The notes under the pieces were generated by a model, which saw nothing but the letters and a program-made list of their open reading frames with translations, was not told where the DNA came from and did not search any database. 64,000 nucleotides of DNA from Catenuloplanes indicus. Its GTDB lineage: Bacteria; Actinomycetota; Actinomycetes; Mycobacteriales; Micromonosporaceae. Position numbers and translations under genes: made by a program. Each line of letters starts with the position of its first letter. The stretch's first letter is position 1. Of this stretch, positions 50,220-59,238 are shown piece by piece. Where the stretch lies: assembly GCF_030813715.1 (NCBI RefSeq), contig NZ_JAUSUZ010000001.1, positions 5,456,001 to 5,520,000 on the forward strand. The letters run 5' to 3'.

Positions 50220-51026
50220 TCAAGCCGGGCCACGCCCGGACTGCGCAAGACAATGCTCGACGTACCGGTCCGCGGCGGGGCGCAGCCGGGACGCGTGTCG
50301 GTCGAAGAACGCGGCCGCGGCTGCTCCCGGCCACCCGTCCGGGAGCAGCGAGGGCGGCAGTTGCGGGTCGCGGAACAGGAACTGGCGCCAGGAGTGGACC
50401 AGCAGGAACCGGGCCGCGTACGCCTCCAGGTCCGGGCTGCGCGCGGTCACGCCGGACACCACCGGGGTCAGGTCGCTGACGAACCGTTCGTACGCGCGGC
50501 CGATCTCGCCCAGGTCCCAGGCACGCCGGACCAGCGAGGTGGCACCGGCCGGGCCGCCGGTGTGTGCGGAGCTGAACCGTTCGTAGCTGACGCCGGCCTC
50601 GGTGATCAGCCGGTCCACGTCCTCGCCGGGGCGTGGCGCCACCCAGGTCTGCTCGTCGAGCGCGCCGTACCCCAGGTAGGAGAGGGTGCCGGCGAGTCGT
50701 TGCCGGTCCCGGCGGTGCGGCGGAAGCCTTAAGATGATCAAGTCGAACTGCCCGTTCCAGGCGGGACGGCCGGTGCGGTAGATCCGGGCGGCCGCGTCGT
50801 CCAGGCGGCGCACGGCCTTCGGGGTCAGCAGATATCCGGGGCCGGACGCGAGCCGGAGCGGGTGCAGCCAGCCCTGGCGGACCATCCGGGACACCGCGGT
50901 CCGTACGGCGGGTGCCGCGATCTCGAGGGGGGCGAGCAGTCTGACCAGGGCGGCGATGGGCGCGCGTCCGCCCCGGGCGCGAAGGTGATCCCCATAGAGG
51001 TCAAAGAGGGCAGACCGTGCCTGCAT
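50220..51026 (-). CDS. PaaX-family transcriptional regulator
   Basis: The 268-residue protein begins MQARSALFDLYGDHLRARGG, typical of PaaX, with a winged helix (RTAVSRMVRQGWL) and a PaaX C-terminal domain (FLLVHSWRQFLFRDPQLPPSLLPDGWPG). PaaX represses phenylacetate genes until phenylacetyl-CoA binds. It lies 47 bases upstream of the paaG-like gene on the same strand and may control both. A dyad lies just upstream. The Met is chosen because the family starts at this point. Confidence 0.88.
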   Translation of the reverse strand: MQARSALFDLYGDHLRARGGRAPIAALVRLLAPLEIAAPAVRTAVSRMVRQGWLHPLRLASGPGYLLTPKAVRRLDDAAARIYRTGRPAWNGQFDLIILRLPPHRRDRQRLAGTLSYLGYGALDEQTWVAPRPGEDVDRLITEAGVSYERFSSAHTGGPAGATSLVRRAWDLGEIGRAYERFVSDLTPVVSGVTARSPDLEAYAARFLLVHSWRQFLFRDPQLPPSLLPDGWPGAAAAAFFDRHASRLRPAADRYVEHCLAQSGRGPA

Positions 51027-51035
51027 GACCGCACA

Positions 51036-51076
51036 TTGTGACAGCCGAAAAACGTATAAGCTAGAGACTGTCATAA
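51036..51076. promoter_or_regulatory. Candidate PaaX operator
   Basis: TTGTGACAG (51036-51044) and CTGTCATAA (51068-51076) form an inverted repeat with one mismatch and 23 bases between, directly upstream of the regulator gene. The sequence differs from the E. coli PaaX box, so it is only a candidate. Confidence 0.4.
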
Positions 51077-51319
51077 CTCTGCAGCCTCGGTTTGGGTCTT
51101 GAGGCGTTCATCAGGGAAAATCGTTGGTCGGCAGCGCGGGCTGAGCCGGTCATATGGGTAACCAGGCTTGTTTCGGCCCGCAGCCGGGGTCGCGCGGGGC
51201 GGGCAGCGTTCCGTGCGGTGCTCCGGGCCGTCGCCGGTGCGGGCTGTGCGTGCCGGCGGTGATGGGAAGTGGCTGTGGGGCAACCCATTGACCCTGGTGT
51301 AGGTCTGAGGGGAGACAAC

Positions 51320-51487
51320 ATGGCGGCGATGAAGCCGCGGACGGGCGACGGTCCGCTGGAGGTCACCAAGGAAGGCCGGGGGATCGTCATGCGGGTTCCA
51401 CTGGAGGGTGGTGGGCGGCTCGTCGTCGAGATGACTCCTGACGAGGCGAATGCGCTCGGCGACGCGCTGAAGGCCGCCGCCGGCTGA
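51320..51487 (+). CDS. DUF3117 family protein (Rv1211-like)
   Basis: The 55-residue protein (MAAMKPRTGDGPLEVTKEGR at the start, DEANALGDALKAAAG at the end) is a highly conserved actinobacterial family. In mycobacteria Rv1211 follows tagA, matching the region here; it was described in M. tuberculosis as calmodulin-like, which I recall but cannot check. GGGGAGA lies just upstream of the ATG. A very strong terminator follows. Confidence 0.9.
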   Translation: MAAMKPRTGDGPLEVTKEGRGIVMRVPLEGGGRLVVEMTPDEANALGDALKAAAG

Positions 51488-51496
51488 TTGTTTTCG

Positions 51497-51534
51497 AGGC
51501 CCGCCGGTACGGGGATCCCCGTACCGGCGGGCCT
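51497..51534 (+). terminator. Perfect 38-base palindromic terminator
   Basis: AGGCCCGCCGGTACGGGGA and its complement form a perfect palindrome followed by TTTG, directly after the DUF3117 gene. The fold has a small GATC loop. Confidence 0.8.
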
Positions 51535-51572
51535 TTGTGCCATGAACGAACCGCCAAGAGGGTGAGAAGAGC

Positions 51573-53060
51573 ATGCCGAACGTCCGCCTGGTCGCCGAGC
51601 CGGATCTGACGTCAGTGGTGGTCCTGCCGGTGCGGCCGGTGGCCGCGCCGGCCGAGGACGGTCCGGAGGCCGAGCTGGTGGAGGCCGGCGGCGCGCTCCC
51701 GGCCGACGTGATCGCGGAGGCGACCGCGTTCCTGGCCGAGGCGAAGGGGGCCGGCAAGGCGGGCGGTACGGTCACGTTGCCGCGCCCCACCCGTACCCCC
51801 GGGAAATTGATCTTTGTGGGGGTCGGCGACGCGGACGAGGCGGGCTGGCGTGCGGCGGGCGCGGCCGTGTCCCGCGCGGTGGACGCGGCGGCCACCGTGC
51901 TGCTGCCGTCCGGCGTGTCCGGTGCCGCGGTGCGTGGCCTGGCCGAGGGGCTGCACCTGGGCGCCTACCGGTTCACCGTCCCGGCCGGGTTCGACGAGGC
52001 GGGCCCGGAGCCCGCCGACATCGCGCTGGCTACCGCGGGCGACTTCGCCGCGGAACTGGCCACCGCGTCCGTGGTGGCGGCCGCGACGAGCCTGGCCCGC
52101 GACTGGACCAACACGCCGTCGTCGATCAAGAGCCCGGCCTGGCTGGCCGGTGAGATGGCGTCCGCGGGTGACCGGCCCGGCCTGGCCGGCGTCGGTGGCC
52201 GCGCGCAGGTCGTGGTCCGGGACGCGGCCTGGCTGCGCGAGCAGGGCTTCGGCGGCGTGCTCGCGGTCGGCGGCGGCTCCGTCAGCGAACCTCGCCTGGT
52301 GGAGGCGTCCTGGACGCCGGAGAACGCGGACGCGCGGCACGTGGTGCTGGTCGGCAAGGGCATCACGTTCGACACCGGCGGCATCTCGATCAAGCCGGTC
52401 GCCGCGATGAAGCTGATGCGCAAGGACATGGGCGGCGCCGCGGCGGTGGTCGCGGCCGTGCACGCGGCGGCGGCGCTGCGGCTGCCGGTGCGGGTGACCG
52501 CGATCGCGCCGCTGGCGGAGAACATGGTGAGCGGTTCCGCGTTCCGCCCCGGCGACGTGATCCGCCACTACGGCGGCCTGACCAGCGAGACCACGAACAG
52601 CGACGCCGAGGGCCGGCTGGTGCTCGCGGACGCGATGGCGTACGCGGTGGAGCGGCACGCGCCCGACCTGCTGATCGACCTGGCCACGCTGACCGGCGCG
52701 AACGCGGTGGCGCTCGGCAAGACCATGGCCGCGCTGTACAGCCCGGACGACGCGCTGGCGACGGCGCTGGCGGACGCAGCCGCGGACGCCGGCGAGCGCG
52801 CCTGGCGGATGCCGCTGGCCGACGAGTACGCGGACGTGCTGCACAGCGACATCGCGGACCTCTACAGCGCGCCGACCCAGGTCAGCACGATCTCGGCCGC
52901 GCTGTTCCTGCGTGAGTTCACCGGCGACCTGCGGGAGCGCTGGGCGCACTTCGACATGTCCGCACCGTCCTGGTCGGAGAGCACGGACGGCGTGCTGGCC
53001 AAGGGTGCGACCGGCTGGGGTGTGCGCACGCTGCTCCGGTATCTCACGACGCTCGCTTGA
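51573..53060 (+). CDS. pepA: Leucyl aminopeptidase (M17)
   Basis: The 495-residue protein has an N-terminal domain (about 1-170) and the M17 catalytic domain. Metal-binding motifs are GKGITFDTGGISIKP (about residue 268) and TTNSDAEGRLVLADAM (NTDAEGR signature with Ser for Thr), with TLTGAN nearby. It removes N-terminal Leu and other residues from peptides with two metal ions. GAGGGTGAGAAGAG precedes the ATG. It overlaps the convergent O-methyltransferase gene by 17 bases. Confidence 0.95.
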   Translation: MPNVRLVAEPDLTSVVVLPVRPVAAPAEDGPEAELVEAGGALPADVIAEATAFLAEAKGAGKAGGTVTLPRPTRTPGKLIFVGVGDADEAGWRAAGAAVSRAVDAAATVLLPSGVSGAAVRGLAEGLHLGAYRFTVPAGFDEAGPEPADIALATAGDFAAELATASVVAAATSLARDWTNTPSSIKSPAWLAGEMASAGDRPGLAGVGGRAQVVVRDAAWLREQGFGGVLAVGGGSVSEPRLVEASWTPENADARHVVLVGKGITFDTGGISIKPVAAMKLMRKDMGGAAAVVAAVHAAAALRLPVRVTAIAPLAENMVSGSAFRPGDVIRHYGGLTSETTNSDAEGRLVLADAMAYAVERHAPDLLIDLATLTGANAVALGKTMAALYSPDDALATALADAAADAGERAWRMPLADEYADVLHSDIADLYSAPTQVSTISAALFLREFTGDLRERWAHFDMSAPSWSESTDGVLAKGATGWGVRTLLRYLTTLA

Positions 53061-53658
53061 CCGCGGAGAGGAGGCCCGCGCCGACCGGAAGCAGCGCGGG
53101 CACCCACTCGTCCGCCTCCCGGATCGCCTTGACCAGCTCGCGGATCGTGATCGTGGCCAGGTCGCGCGCGGCCGGGTCACCGATCCGGCCACCGGCCAGC
53201 GCGTTGTTGATCGCCAGTACGCCGCCCGGCCGGAGCAGCCGCTGCGCCGCCTGCGTGCACGCGGCGTACTCGGCCACGTCCGCGTCCACGAAGACCATGT
53301 CGTAGACGCCGTCCGCGAGCCGGGGCAGCACGTCCAGCGCCCGGCCGGTGATGATCCGGGTACGGCCGGACGGGAAGCCGCTCTCCACGAAGATCCGCCG
53401 GGCGATCCGCTGGTACTCGCTCTCCACGTCGATCGTGGTCAGCACGCCGTCGCGCCGCATGCCGCGCAGCAGCCACAGGCCGCTCACGCCGATCCCGGTG
53501 CCGATCTCCACCACCGCCTTGGCGTTGCCGGCGGCTGCGAGAAGGCGCAGCGCGGCACCGGCGCCGGGCGTGACCGTGCCGAGCCCGACCTCGTGCGCCA
53601 GGCTGCGCGCGGTCTGCAGGATCAGGTCCTCCGCGACGTACCCCTCGCTGAACTGCAT
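53044..53658 (-). CDS. Class I SAM-dependent O-methyltransferase (Rv1220c-like)
   Basis: The roughly 204-residue protein has the SAM motif VVEIGTGIGVSGLWLLRGM, GVLTTIDVESEYQRIARR, MVFVDADVAEYAA and LLRPGGVLAINNALAGG, typical of catechol-type O-methyltransferases. The substrate is unknown. In M. tuberculosis the homologue Rv1220c lies next to sigE and htrA. The ATG (MQFSEGYV) is used; a longer in-frame reading is open but only GTC/TTA codons occur near the upstream GGAGG. Confidence 0.85.
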   Translation of the reverse strand: MQFSEGYVAEDLILQTARSLAHEVGLGTVTPGAGAALRLLAAAGNAKAVVEIGTGIGVSGLWLLRGMRRDGVLTTIDVESEYQRIARRIFVESGFPSGRTRIITGRALDVLPRLADGVYDMVFVDADVAEYAACTQAAQRLLRPGGVLAINNALAGGRIGDPAARDLATITIRELVKAIREADEWVPALLPVGAGLLSAVKRAS

Positions 53659-53883
53659 GGCCTGCCCACCGGGGGTGTCAGCCGATCTGGCGACCGTGGC
53701 GATGACGCACCTCCTAAGGCCCGCGTGGATATGAGCGTAAGGCGGGCGTCCCCGCACGTCGTGACGAGGCCCGGTTGCGACCGGCAAGGCATTTATCTAC
53801 GCTGATGCCCGACACCCTGGGAGCCGGGTGGCCAGTCGCTTGGGCAGCGACCCTTAACCGTTTCAGCTCCCTTGAGGTGGGTC

Positions 53884-55248
53884 ATGAGGAAAAGACTGAG
53901 TGTGGTCGGCGCTACACTGCTCGCGCTGGTCGTCTCCATGGTGGTCTTCACGGTTCCGGCGCACGCGGCCGCCGGTTTCACGGTCAGTGGCGGCCGGCTG
54001 CTCGACGCCAACGGCAACGCGTTCGTGATGCGCGGCATCAACCACGCGCACACCTGGTACCCGGCGCAGACCGGTTCGTTCGCGAACATCAAGGCGACCG
54101 GCGCCAACACGGTACGGGTGGTGCTGGCCAGCGGTCAGCGCTGGACCAGGAACGAGGCGTCCGACGTCGCCGGCGTGATCGGCTTGTGCAGGGCGAACAG
54201 GCTGATCTGCGTGCTGGAGGCGCACGACACCACCGGGTACGGCGAGCAGGCCGGCGCGGCCACGCTGGCCCAGGCGGTCGACTACTGGATCAGCGTGCAG
54301 AGCGCATTGACCGGTCAGGAGCGCTACGTCATCCTGAACATCGGCAACGAGCCGTACGGCAACCAGAACTACCAGACCTGGGCCGCGGACACCGCCACCG
54401 CGATCCAGCGGCTGCGCACGGCCGGCTTCGACCACACGATCATGGTGGACGCGCCCAACTGGGGTCAGGACTGGACGTTCACCATGCGGGACAACGCGGC
54501 CACGGTGTTCACCGCGGACCCGGACCGGAACACGGTGTTCTCCATCCACATGTACGGCGTCTTCGACACGGCCGCCGAGGTCACCGACTACCTGGGCCGG
54601 TTCGTCAGCGCCGGGCTGCCGATCGTGGTCGGCGAGTTCGGTGACATGCACTCGGACGGCAACCCGGACGAGGACGCGATCATGGCCACCGCGCAGGCGC
54701 AGCGGATCGGCTACCTGGGCTGGTCATGGAGTGGCAACGGCGGCGGCGTCGAGTACCTGGACATCGTGCAGAACTTCAACCCGGCGAGCCTGAGCACCTG
54801 GGGCCAGCGGCTGATCAACGGGCCGGACGGGATCCGGGCCACGTCCGTCGAGGCGTCCGTCTACGGCGGCGGCACCGGCAGCCCGACGCCGACCCGGACG
54901 GCCGGCCCCACGCCGACCGGCAGCCCGGCGCCGTCACCGACCGGCGGCACCGCCGGCTGCACCGCGACGTACACGGTCGGCAGCCAGTGGAGCGGCGGCT
55001 TCCAGGGCGACGTCAAGGTCTCCGCCGGCCGTGCGATCGACGGCTGGACCGTCACCTGGACGTTCGGCTCCGGCCAGGCCGTGTCGAACGCCTGGAACGC
55101 CACGGTGACGTCCAGTGGCTCCACGGTCACGGCGAAGAACGTCTCGTACAACGGGAAGCTCTCCGCCGGCGGCAGCACGAGCTTCGGCTTCCTCGGCTCG
55201 TGGACCGGGAGCAACCCGGTGCCGGCAGTGACCTGCACCGCCTCGTAA
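53884..55248 (+). CDS. Secreted beta-mannanase: GH5 with C-terminal CBM2
   Basis: The 454-residue enzyme has a signal peptide (LLALVVSMVVFTVPAHAA) and a GH5 domain (about 32-325) very like Streptomyces mannanase: VMRGINHAHTWYPAQTGS, catalytic Glu156 in NIGNEPYG and Glu251 in VGEFGD. A Thr/Pro/Ser linker (about 325-355) and a CBM2 cellulose-binding module (CTATYTVGSQWSGGFQGDVKV, ending in Cys) follow. It should cut mannan in plant cell walls. GAGGTGGG precedes the ATG. The gene lies alone between the O-methyltransferase and htrA, where related genomes have a sigE-type gene pair. Confidence 0.92.
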   Translation: MRKRLSVVGATLLALVVSMVVFTVPAHAAAGFTVSGGRLLDANGNAFVMRGINHAHTWYPAQTGSFANIKATGANTVRVVLASGQRWTRNEASDVAGVIGLCRANRLICVLEAHDTTGYGEQAGAATLAQAVDYWISVQSALTGQERYVILNIGNEPYGNQNYQTWAADTATAIQRLRTAGFDHTIMVDAPNWGQDWTFTMRDNAATVFTADPDRNTVFSIHMYGVFDTAAEVTDYLGRFVSAGLPIVVGEFGDMHSDGNPDEDAIMATAQAQRIGYLGWSWSGNGGGVEYLDIVQNFNPASLSTWGQRLINGPDGIRATSVEASVYGGGTGSPTPTRTAGPTPTGSPAPSPTGGTAGCTATYTVGSQWSGGFQGDVKVSAGRAIDGWTVTWTFGSGQAVSNAWNATVTSSGSTVTAKNVSYNGKLSAGGSTSFGFLGSWTGSNPVPAVTCTAS

Positions 55249-55402
55249 CGCCTGGTCAGCCAGGCCGTGCGACGCTGGGGAGCCGTCCGGGCGGCGGCTC
55301 CCCGTTTCGCGTCCGCGCGAGCGTGCGGAACGAGCTATGAGTGACCGCGCGGGATCCGTGTAATCCTGGACGGGTAGTTCCGGCGAGATACGGAGGCACC
55401 AC

Positions 55403-56662
55403 GTGACCGACGGCGGGATCCCGCCCCAGCCGGGCGATCGCGGCACCTTGGCCCCGCCCGGTTCCGCGTGGTGGTCCGACGCCATGTCCGATCCCTGGCG
55501 TAACCCCTACACGCAGGCGGCCGTCGTGCTCCCGGCCGAACCGCCCGGTGACGGCGACCCCGAGCCGGTCACCGACCCGGATGCGCCACGCGCCCGGGTC
55601 TGGCGTCCCGTCGTGCTGCTGTGCGTGATCAGCGCGGTGCTGGCGGGCACGCTCGGCGGCGCGGTCGGCTATGCGATGGCGGTGCGCGGCGGCGTCGCGG
55701 GCGGTGGACTCGCGGCCGGCGCGGGCGCGCTCGACCCGCCGGCCGCCGCGGTGCGCCCGCCGGAGTCGCTGGCCGGCGTGGCGGAACGGGTCAGCCCGAG
55801 CGTGGTCACGATCCGGGTCAGCGGCCCGCAGGGCGGTGTCGGTTCCGGCTTCGTGGTCAGCCAGGACGGCTACGTGATCACCAACCATCACGTGGTCGAG
55901 GGCGCCGCACGGACCGCGCTGGCCGTGGTCTTCGCGGACGGCACCGCGACACCGGCCACGCTGGTCGGCCAGGACCCGGAGTCGGATCTCGCGGTGCTGA
56001 AGGTGGAGAAGGAGGGCCTGATCGCGGTCGACCTCGGCGACTCCGACGCGGTCGCGGTCGGCGACCCGCTGCTGGCGTTCGGCTCGCCGCTGGCGCTGGC
56101 GAACACGGTCACCCAGGGCATCGTCAGCGCGCTGGACCGGACCATCCAGTCCGACCAGAGCGGGCAGGTGCGCTACTACGCGGCGATCCAGACCGATGCC
56201 GCGATCAACCAGGGCAACTCCGGCGGCCCGCTGGTCGACGCGGCCGGCCGGGTGGTCGGCGTGAACGCGGTGATCAAGTCGGTGACCGGTGACCAGCAGA
56301 CCGCCGGGAACATCGGCATCGCCTTCGCCATCCCAATCAACCAGGCGAAACGCGTCAGCCAGGAGATCATCGCGACCGGCAAGGCGCGGCGCACCGTGAT
56401 CGGCGCCGAGGTCGGCAACGCGTCCGCCGGGCTGACCGGCGGCGTGCGGCTGGAGACGGTCCAGGCGAACGGGCCGGCTTCCGCGGCCGGGCTGCGCGCC
56501 GGTGACGTGGTCACCCGCCTCGACCACCACCCGCTCAACGACGCCATCGACCTGGTGGCGCTGGTCCGCAAGTTCGCGCCCGGCTCGGTCGTCACGGTGG
56601 AGTACCGTCGCGGCTCGACCGCGCAGACCGCCTCGGTGACCTTGGCCGCTGACGCGCAATGA
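55403..56662 (+). CDS. HtrA-like membrane-anchored serine protease with PDZ
   Basis: The 419-residue protein has a Pro-rich cytoplasmic tail, one membrane helix (VVLLCVISAVLAGTLGGAVGY, about 72-93), a trypsin-like domain and a C-terminal PDZ domain. The catalytic triad is visible as His163 in TNHHVV, Asp195 in SDLAVLK and Ser273 in GNSGGPL. It probably degrades or refolds damaged envelope proteins and takes part in stress signalling. In mycobacteria htrA follows sigE-rseA; here no sigma gene precedes it. A TatB gene follows. Confidence 0.93.
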   Translation: MTDGGIPPQPGDRGTLAPPGSAWWSDAMSDPWRNPYTQAAVVLPAEPPGDGDPEPVTDPDAPRARVWRPVVLLCVISAVLAGTLGGAVGYAMAVRGGVAGGGLAAGAGALDPPAAAVRPPESLAGVAERVSPSVVTIRVSGPQGGVGSGFVVSQDGYVITNHHVVEGAARTALAVVFADGTATPATLVGQDPESDLAVLKVEKEGLIAVDLGDSDAVAVGDPLLAFGSPLALANTVTQGIVSALDRTIQSDQSGQVRYYAAIQTDAAINQGNSGGPLVDAAGRVVGVNAVIKSVTGDQQTAGNIGIAFAIPINQAKRVSQEIIATGKARRTVIGAEVGNASAGLTGGVRLETVQANGPASAAGLRAGDVVTRLDHHPLNDAIDLVALVRKFAPGSVVTVEYRRGSTAQTASVTLAADAQ

Positions 56663-56667
56663 ACCTT

Positions 56668-56694
56668 CGCCGGCCCCTGCCGTTGGGGCCGGCG
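56668..56694 (+). terminator. Hairpin after htrA-like gene
   Basis: CGCCGGCCCC and its complement form 10 pairs around a 7-base TGCCGTT loop, five bases after the stop. Confidence 0.55.
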
Positions 56695-56734
56695 CGTGCG
56701 TACAGTTGCCGGGGATGGTCGTGTAGGAGGCACT

Positions 56735-57154
56735 GTGTTCGAGAACCTGAACTGGTGGGAGATCGGCGGGCTCATCCTGCTCGCGCTGCTGATCTTCGGT
56801 GATCGCCTGCCGCAGGTGATCCAGGACGGCCTGCGCATGATCCGCAACCTGCGCAACATGGCACGGGACGCCACCGGCGACCTGAGCCGTGAGCTCGGCA
56901 CCGACATCCAGCTCGAGGATCTGCACCCCAAGGCCTTCATCCGCAAGCACATCCTCAGCGAGGAGGACGAGGCCGCGCTGCGCAACCCGATCCAGGGCCT
57001 GGTCGAGTCGGTGAAGAAGGACGTCACCGGCATCAACGACGAGCTCAAGGACGTCGCCGCCGCCGTCGACCCGCGCCGCCCCGACCCGGCCCCCGCGGTT
57101 CCGGCGGCCACCCCGGCCAACAAGCCGGCCGCGTTCGACCTCGACGCCACCTAG
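56735..57154 (+). CDS. tatB: Twin-arginine translocase subunit TatB
   Basis: The 139-residue protein starts FENLNWWEIGGLILLALLIFGDRLPQVI, the TatA/B membrane helix followed by the GDRLPxxI hinge, then an amphipathic helix (GLRMIRNLRNMARDATGDL) and a charged, Pro/Ala-rich tail. TatB helps recognise folded Tat substrates at the membrane. The GTG start follows TAGGAGGCACT, a good ribosome-binding site. It matches M. tuberculosis tatB next to htrA. Confidence 0.92.
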   Translation: MFENLNWWEIGGLILLALLIFGDRLPQVIQDGLRMIRNLRNMARDATGDLSRELGTDIQLEDLHPKAFIRKHILSEEDEAALRNPIQGLVESVKKDVTGINDELKDVAAAVDPRRPDPAPAVPAATPANKPAAFDLDAT

Positions 57155-57164
57155 GAACAAGGAC

Positions 57165-57212
57165 CACAGAAAAAGCACCGGCGGGTACGTACCCGCCGGT
57201 GCTTTTTCTGTG
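57165..57212. terminator. Perfect 48-base palindromic bidirectional terminator
   Basis: The palindrome is exact over 48 bases, with A-rich and T-rich ends (AGAAAAAGC / GCTTTTTCT) around a GC-rich stem. It gives U tracts in both directions between convergent tatB and mrp. Confidence 0.9.
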
Positions 57213-57222
57213 ATCGAAGAGG

Positions 57223-58368
57223 TCAGCGGCCGCTCGGCGTCAGGCCCAGCGGCTTGCCGAGCAGCGACTCCCGGCGCACCGCGAGCTTCGCCGCGACGGC
57301 CTGCAGCGCGGCGGCGGCCGGTGCGTCCGGCGCGGAGACGACGATCGGAGCGCCACTGTCCCCGGCCTCGCGCACGCGCGTGTCCAGCGGGATCTGGCCG
57401 AGCAGCGGCACCTGCGCGCCGACCGTCCGGGTCAGCGACTCGGCCACGGCCGCGCCGCCACCGGAGCCGAAGATCTCCATCCGCTCGCCGGTCGGCAGCT
57501 CCAGCCAGGACATGTTCTCCACCACGCCGACCAGCCGCTGGTGGGTCTGCAGCGCGATCGCGCCGGCCCGCTCCGCCACCTCTGCGGCCGCGGTCTGCGG
57601 CGTGGTGACGACCAGGATCTCCGCGTTCGGCAGCAGCTGGGCGAGCGAGATCGCCACGTCGCCGGTGCCCGGCGGCAGGTCGAGCAGCAGCACGTCCAGA
57701 TCGCCCCAGTAGACGTCGGCGAGGAACTGCTCCAGCGCGCGGTGCAGCATCGGCCCGCGCCAGACCACGGCCGCGTTCCCGGCCGTGAACATGCCGATTG
57801 AGATGACCTTCACTCCGTGCGCCTGCGGCGGCATGATCATGTCTTCGACGCGGGTCGGCTTGCCGTCCGCGCCGAGCATGCGCGGCACCGAGTGCCCGTA
57901 GATGTCCGCGTCGATCACGCCCACGCTCAGGCCCTTGGCGGCGAGCGCGGCGGCCAGGTTGACCGTGACGCTGGACTTGCCGACACCGCCCTTGCCGCTG
58001 GCCACCGCGTAGACGCGGGTGCGCGAGCCGGGCTGCGCGAACGGGATGACCGCCTGCTGCTGGCCACCGGCGCCGCGCAGCTTCTGCTGGAGCTCCTGGC
58101 GCTGCTCGGTGCTCATCACGCCGAAGTCGATCGCGACGGACGTCACGCCCGGCACCGCGCCGACCGCGGTGGTGATGTCGCTGGTCAGCTTGTCCCGCAG
58201 TGGACAGCCGGAGACGGTGAGCAGGATGCCCACCCGGACCTGGCCGGAGCCGTCGATCTCCAGCGAGCCGACCATGCCGAGGTCGGTGATCGGACGGCGG
58301 ATCTCCGGATCGTCGACCGTGGCCAGCGCTGCCCGGACGGCGTCTTCGACGGTGGTGACTGCAGACAT
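57223..58368 (-). CDS. mrp: Mrp/NBP35-type Fe-S carrier ATPase
   Basis: The 381-residue protein has an N-terminal DUF59/MIP18 domain (AALATVDDPEIRRPITDLGMVGSLEI) and the ParA-like ATPase domain with AVASGKGGVGKSSVTVNLA, VIDADIYGHSVPRML and LLLDLPPGTGDVAI. The usual C-terminal CxxC of Fe-S scaffolds is not visible in the last part (RMEIFGSGGGAAVAE occupies the place). M. tuberculosis Mrp (Rv1229c) sits in the same place. It converges with tatB. Confidence 0.92.
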   Translation of the reverse strand: MSAVTTVEDAVRAALATVDDPEIRRPITDLGMVGSLEIDGSGQVRVGILLTVSGCPLRDKLTSDITTAVGAVPGVTSVAIDFGVMSTEQRQELQQKLRGAGGQQQAVIPFAQPGSRTRVYAVASGKGGVGKSSVTVNLAAALAAKGLSVGVIDADIYGHSVPRMLGADGKPTRVEDMIMPPQAHGVKVISIGMFTAGNAAVVWRGPMLHRALEQFLADVYWGDLDVLLLDLPPGTGDVAISLAQLLPNAEILVVTTPQTAAAEVAERAGAIALQTHQRLVGVVENMSWLELPTGERMEIFGSGGGAAVAESLTRTVGAQVPLLGQIPLDTRVREAGDSGAPIVVSAPDAPAAAALQAVAAKLAVRRESLLGKPLGLTPSGR

Positions 58369-58593
58369 GTCGCCAATGCTACGTCCCGGTCACGCGCACC
58401 CGACCGGCCGCCGGTCCGAGACGTTGCTTACGCACCGAATCAGACATTCTAGTGCGATAAGCCGATAAATGGTCCTTGTTCCCGATTATCCGGATCCGGA
58501 CTGGACGAGTGCGTGGCCGGGGTGTCACGATCACAGAGTCGGCCGCGCGCCCAGCCCCTTGGGGCGCGCGGCTCAACACCGTCCTGACCTGCG

Positions 58594-59238
58594 TCAGAGT
58601 GGTTCCACGTGCTCCGGGTCATATGCGTCGGCGTCGATTGGTTCGTCCAGCTTGGCCGGCTTGCGCTGCTTCGCCGCCTTCTTCTCCGCCTTGTCGGCCG
58701 CCCGGTCGTTCGCCCGGTCGTAGGCCTTCTCGGCCGCCTTCTCCGCCCGCCGCTGCCGCCGGTTCGCCTGCTCGTCCAGCTCCTCGGCCAGCCGGGCGAG
58801 CTCGGACCGGACGAAGTCGCGGGTGGTCACGTCGCCCAGCGCGACCCGCAGCGACGCGATCTCACGCGCCAGGTATTCGGTGTCCGCCTTCTGCATCACG
58901 GCCCGGCGCCGGTCCTCCTCGGCCGCGATCCGGTCCCGGTCCGCCTGCCGGTTCTGCGCCAGCAGGATCAGCGGCGCCGCGTAGGACGCCTGCAACGACA
59001 AGATCAAGGTCAGGAACGTGAACGTGTACGGGTCGAACCGCAGCGACGGCGGGGCCAGCACGTTCCACGCGATCCAGAGCAGGATCACGATGGTCATGTA
59101 GACCAGGAACTTCGCGGTCCCCATGTACCGCGCGATGCTCTCCGACCACTGCCCGAACGCCTCCGGGTCGAACTTCGGCAGCCGGATCCGCCCCGGCTCC
59201 TGCGGCTGGTCGAGCCGGTCACGCCGTCTCTCGGCCAC
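58594..59238 (-). CDS. DUF1003 membrane protein
   Basis: The 214-residue protein has two central membrane helices (TAKFLVYMTIVILLWIAWNVL and FTFLTLILSLQASYAAPLILLAQNRQ, the DUF1003 pattern), then a charged coiled-coil helix and an Ala/Lys-rich tail. The function is unknown. Its gene overlaps the MgtE-N/CBS gene by 20 bases, in the same order as around Rv1231c/Rv1232c of M. tuberculosis, so a joint role in divalent-cation handling is possible. Confidence 0.85.
   Translation of the reverse strand: MAERRRDRLDQPQEPGRIRLPKFDPEAFGQWSESIARYMGTAKFLVYMTIVILLWIAWNVLAPPSLRFDPYTFTFLTLILSLQASYAAPLILLAQNRQADRDRIAAEEDRRRAVMQKADTEYLAREIASLRVALGDVTTRDFVRSELARLAEELDEQANRRQRRAEKAAEKAYDRANDRAADKAEKKAAKQRKPAKLDEPIDADAYDPEHVEPL

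Noticed and set aside
53814-53875. CebR-like half sites (TGGGAGC, AGCTCCC) before the mannanase gene
   Set aside because: The halves are not spaced as the 14-base TGGGAGCGCTCCCA operator and occur often by chance in this GC-rich DNA.
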